From: CAYFJO01 sp964343305
Lineage (GTDB): Bacteria > Planctomycetota > Planctomycetia > Pirellulales > Pirellulaceae
Assembly: GCA_964343305.1 (NCBI GenBank)
Contig: CAYFJO010000096.1
Coordinates: 1 to 28,391 of the forward strand
DNA length: 28,391 bases
Direction: 5' to 3'
In this document: in pieces, positions 25,950 through 28,391 of the stretch
How the letters are laid out: every line of letters starts with the position of its first letter
Position numbering within the stretch: position 1 is the stretch's first letter
Program-made: the position numbers and the translations under genes
Notes under the pieces: model-generated
Databases searched by the model: none
What the model saw: only the letters and a program-made list of their open reading frames with translations
Told to the model about the DNA's origin: nothing

Positions 25950-28220
25950 TTAAGACTTGTCTTGTGCTGGTGTGGAGAAACACAGAAACAGCGGCAGGAT
26001 GATCAAATTGCCGAAAAGTCCGCCGACGATCGATAGGCTGACCAGACCGCCAAAATAGATGGTCGGAACAAAATCGCTCACGCAAAGCGCGCCGAATCCC
26101 ACCGTCAGGGCGAGCGTTGCGAAAGCAACCGCTCGGCCTACGCTCCGTTGGACTGCATAAAGTGCCTCGCGAACGGAGTGTCCCTCATGCATCAGGCGTT
26201 GAAATGCGGTGATGTAGTGGATCTCGGAATCCACGGATAGGCCCATGCTCACGGCTGCGATCATTGCCGCGCCCATGTTGATTCTCAGGCCAAGCCACCC
26301 CATCAAACCCATCACCACAGCGATAGGTATGATATTGGGGATGATGGCGATGGCGGCCAAACGCAAGCTACGAAACGCGAGAACCATCATGGTGCCAACC
26401 GCGAGTATTGCGATTGACAACGTCACCCATTGATCGCGGACGACGCTGTCAATCAGATTCGCTAAGAGAACAAAAAATCCAGTCACTTGAGCCGCCGGTT
26501 GTATTCCGTCCTGTGGAAAATGTTGGCGGCTGATAACTGTCACCTGATGGATTAATTGCTTCTTCTGTGCCGAAGCCTGCCTCTCTTTGGAACGCAGCAT
26601 CATTCGCGCGAAGTACTTGCCGGGCTGTTCGGGATCTTCCGCGTATAGCTGCTGCGCAACAAATGGCATTTGCACGTTGAACAATCGATATTTCACACGA
26701 ACCAAAACATCTTGTGGCAAAAAGCGTGGCGTCGGTGCTGTGTCGAGACAATTGGCCAAGCTCATCACTTTGGTGACACCGGGGATTGCTTCACCGTGTT
26801 CCCCCGTGATTTTTACTTCATGGAGAAGATGCTTTTCCAACCGCCGTAACCGCCTCAGGTACCGAGTATCCAACGATTCAGGTGGCGGAGCCGGGACGAT
26901 CACATCCCAAACTCCCGCTCCCCCAAGATTGGATTCGACAAGCGCATAAGACTGTACGATTCGACTGCTTTGTCGAAAGTTCCTGGTAAAGTCTGTTTCA
27001 AATTCCAAGAACGAACAGCCCAGCCCAGCGGCGATCACAACGACTGCCGACATGATCAGAATCGTAACGGGACGTGCCAACACCAAATCGATCAGCCACC
27101 GGAGCGAAGCATCAAGAAACGACTGGCGAGCTGGCAAGCGAGGAGTTTCGTTTCGACGCCACAATAATACCAACCCTGGCAGAAAGCAGGCGAGGCTGAC
27201 CATTGCGATCAACGATGCCCAGACCATCATAAATCCAAAATCTCGAACCGGGGCAACTTCCGCAACGAGGAGCGATGCGAATCCCACGGCATCGGTCAGA
27301 CAGGTCCACATGACGGGTGTTGCCAACGTGGCGACGGCAAACAACAGTGCCACACGTGAAGATCGTTCATCGCGTTGCGCCTCACTAAACTTGACAACTA
27401 CATGGATCACCGTCGCGATGCCCACAACGGTAACATTGGACCATAGCATTGAACTGACAATGGTCAGCCGGAACTGTGTCAAGACGAGCAGTGCTTCCGT
27501 CAACACCAGTGTGGCATTAACGATCACTAGAGCTATGACAACCCAAAGCAAGCTACGGAAACAAAGCAGCAAAGTGAGACCCAGCAGGAGACTCGACAGC
27601 CAACCCAGTTGATGTCCGTCCTTCTCTACGAGTCGAAATCCCTCGACTACCATTACTGGCCCACCAACTAAGACAGCGTTTCGATCGTGAGCTTCCGCAT
27701 TGTTGCGGATTTCATCTACAATTCTGACCTGGTCCGCGGAACTGATCCCGGTTTCCAAAATACAGGCGACGGCTGTCGTCTGTTCATCGACGCCGACGTG
27801 AAACGACTCGAACAATTCAAGATACCTTGGGCCAAGAAACGAATCCGAAATGATGTTCGTGCCCAGCGGCGTTGTGGACAAACTGAGAGATGCTTTGACA
27901 CCACGTATCCCGGCTAGTAGGTCCGTGAGCTGTTTGACCCGCTCGATCCCACGTTCCGTCATGAGCTGGGGATCGACGTAAGCGACTAAGACAACATCGT
28001 CGCCACCAAACGTCCGTTTCAACTGCTGATAGGACGGCAATAGTGGATCATCTCGACGAAACATATTCTCGATCGATCGATCGAAATCCAAACGCTGCGC
28101 CGGAAAATAGGCGACTGCCACCAGCGTGAGAATGAAGCCAAGCAAAATCCAGCGATAATGAATCAGCCCGTTTGCAAACAGCCTTGTCCAGCCAAGTTGA
28201 TTCTGCTGTTCGTTGTCCAT
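25950..28220 (-). CDS. RND/MMPL-superfamily exporter
   Basis: 756-residue protein with the duplicated RND layout: one N-terminal helix (WILLGFILTLVAVAYFPA), a periplasmic domain (DFDRSIENMFRRDDPLL... to about 200), a cluster of helices (LGWLSSLLLGLTLLLCF... to about 365), a second lone helix (VTILIMSAVVVIAAGLG), a second periplasmic domain, then a final cluster with NIIPIAVVMGLMGWLGLRINMGAAMIAAVSMGLSVDSEIHY. The INMG...AA...GLSVDSEIHY segment is the conserved RND membrane motif of HAE-3/MMPL types. They export lipids or hydrophobic compounds, as HpnN does with hopanoids; the cargo here is unknown. ATG 28220 is preferred; a TTG twelve bases earlier is the only extension. No obvious ribosome site and no adaptor or outer-membrane gene nearby. 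Confidence 0.92.
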   Translation of the reverse strand: MDNEQQNQLGWTRLFANGLIHYRWILLGFILTLVAVAYFPAQRLDFDRSIENMFRRDDPLLPSYQQLKRTFGGDDVVLVAYVDPQLMTERGIERVKQLTDLLAGIRGVKASLSLSTTPLGTNIISDSFLGPRYLELFESFHVGVDEQTTAVACILETGISSADQVRIVDEIRNNAEAHDRNAVLVGGPVMVVEGFRLVEKDGHQLGWLSSLLLGLTLLLCFRSLLWVVIALVIVNATLVLTEALLVLTQFRLTIVSSMLWSNVTVVGIATVIHVVVKFSEAQRDERSSRVALLFAVATLATPVMWTCLTDAVGFASLLVAEVAPVRDFGFMMVWASLIAMVSLACFLPGLVLLWRRNETPRLPARQSFLDASLRWLIDLVLARPVTILIMSAVVVIAAGLGCSFLEFETDFTRNFRQSSRIVQSYALVESNLGGAGVWDVIVPAPPPESLDTRYLRRLRRLEKHLLHEVKITGEHGEAIPGVTKVMSLANCLDTAPTPRFLPQDVLVRVKYRLFNVQMPFVAQQLYAEDPEQPGKYFARMMLRSKERQASAQKKQLIHQVTVISRQHFPQDGIQPAAQVTGFFVLLANLIDSVVRDQWVTLSIAILAVGTMMVLAFRSLRLAAIAIIPNIIPIAVVMGLMGWLGLRINMGAAMIAAVSMGLSVDSEIHYITAFQRLMHEGHSVREALYAVQRSVGRAVAFATLALTVGFGALCVSDFVPTIYFGGLVSLSIVGGLFGNLIILPLFLCFSTPAQDKS

Positions 28221-28358
28221 GTGGGGAAACAATCAATAGTCTTCGGCAGGCATCACGCTATCCCGGATTATTCATGAACCGCCGTCCAAACGACGTAATG
28301 TTCTCTGTGAAAAAGAGTTGCGGCTAACTTGCCTAGAACACCGCGCAAATTCGAATCC

Positions 28359-28391
28359 ACACTAACCCGACGCGCAAGCGAGGGGCGACGT
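28359..28391. repeat. Partial dispersed repeat at window end
   Basis: ACACTAACCCGACGCGCAAG followed by CGAGGG resembles, from memory, a short high-copy sequence in Pirellula-type genomes. Only the start is visible, so its extent and pairing cannot be judged. The rest of 28221-28358, upstream of the RND gene, shows nothing I can name. Confidence 0.35.

Noticed and set aside
1..28391. tRNA, rRNA, CRISPR array, prophage or insertion-sequence transposase
   Set aside because: No cloverleaf, rRNA signature, spaced direct-repeat array, integrase or transposase motif was seen on either strand.

Overview
The window looks like a chromosomal piece from a planctomycete, probably of the Pirellula/Rhodopirellula type. 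The grounds are moderate GC content, a giant secreted TPR protein, many proteins with export signals, futalosine-pathway menaquinone genes, an NfeD/slipin pair, and several short palindromic dispersed repeats. I did this by eye without a database search, so the taxonomic call is inference. Two 100-N blocks (2374-2473 and 15783-15882) are scaffold gaps, and both fall inside genes.

Layout. 1-2075 (-): pyruvate, phosphate dikinase, cut by the window edge. 2288-2616 (-): a secreted, possibly HEAT-type protein broken by the first gap; an 82-bp palindromic repeat lies at its 3' end. 2714-5840 (+): CPBP membrane protease, GNAT acetyltransferase and an exported PhoD-like phosphatase. 5905-6431 (+): a two-gene overlapping module resembling a toxin-antitoxin pair (small nuclease-like protein plus DUF2283). 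6552-8730 (-): an exported, membrane-anchored planctomycete protein followed by a LolD/MacB-type ABC ATPase with no permease beside it. 8845-10367 (-): mqnD and mqnB, overlapping by 4 bp, two steps of futalosine menaquinone synthesis. 10368-10651: a divergent intergenic region with a hairpin, the second copy of the 82-bp repeat and a good sigma70-like promoter.

10652-19463 (+): one giant exported TPR protein (more than 2,900 residues) crossing the second gap, followed after 9 bp by a heparinase II/III-type polysaccharide lyase (19473-21329). 21426-23321 (-): pcm and amrS (radical SAM), separated by a 70-bp palindrome that supplies the amrS stop codon. 23531-25787 (+): an NfeD-type membrane serine protease and a slipin/stomatin, a known membrane quality-control pair. 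25950-28220 (-): an RND/MMPL-type exporter. The last 33 bp begin another repeat-like sequence.

Functionally the window mixes central metabolism (PpdK, menaquinone), envelope maintenance (NfeD/slipin, RND, ABC ATPase, CPBP) and extracellular or periplasmic polymer handling (giant TPR protein, lyase, PhoD-like phosphatase). The most promising undescribed items are the exported CDTPVYRYA-type protein with its orphan ABC ATPase, the overlapping small two-gene module, the giant TPR-lyase pair, and the families of short palindromes placed at gene ends.
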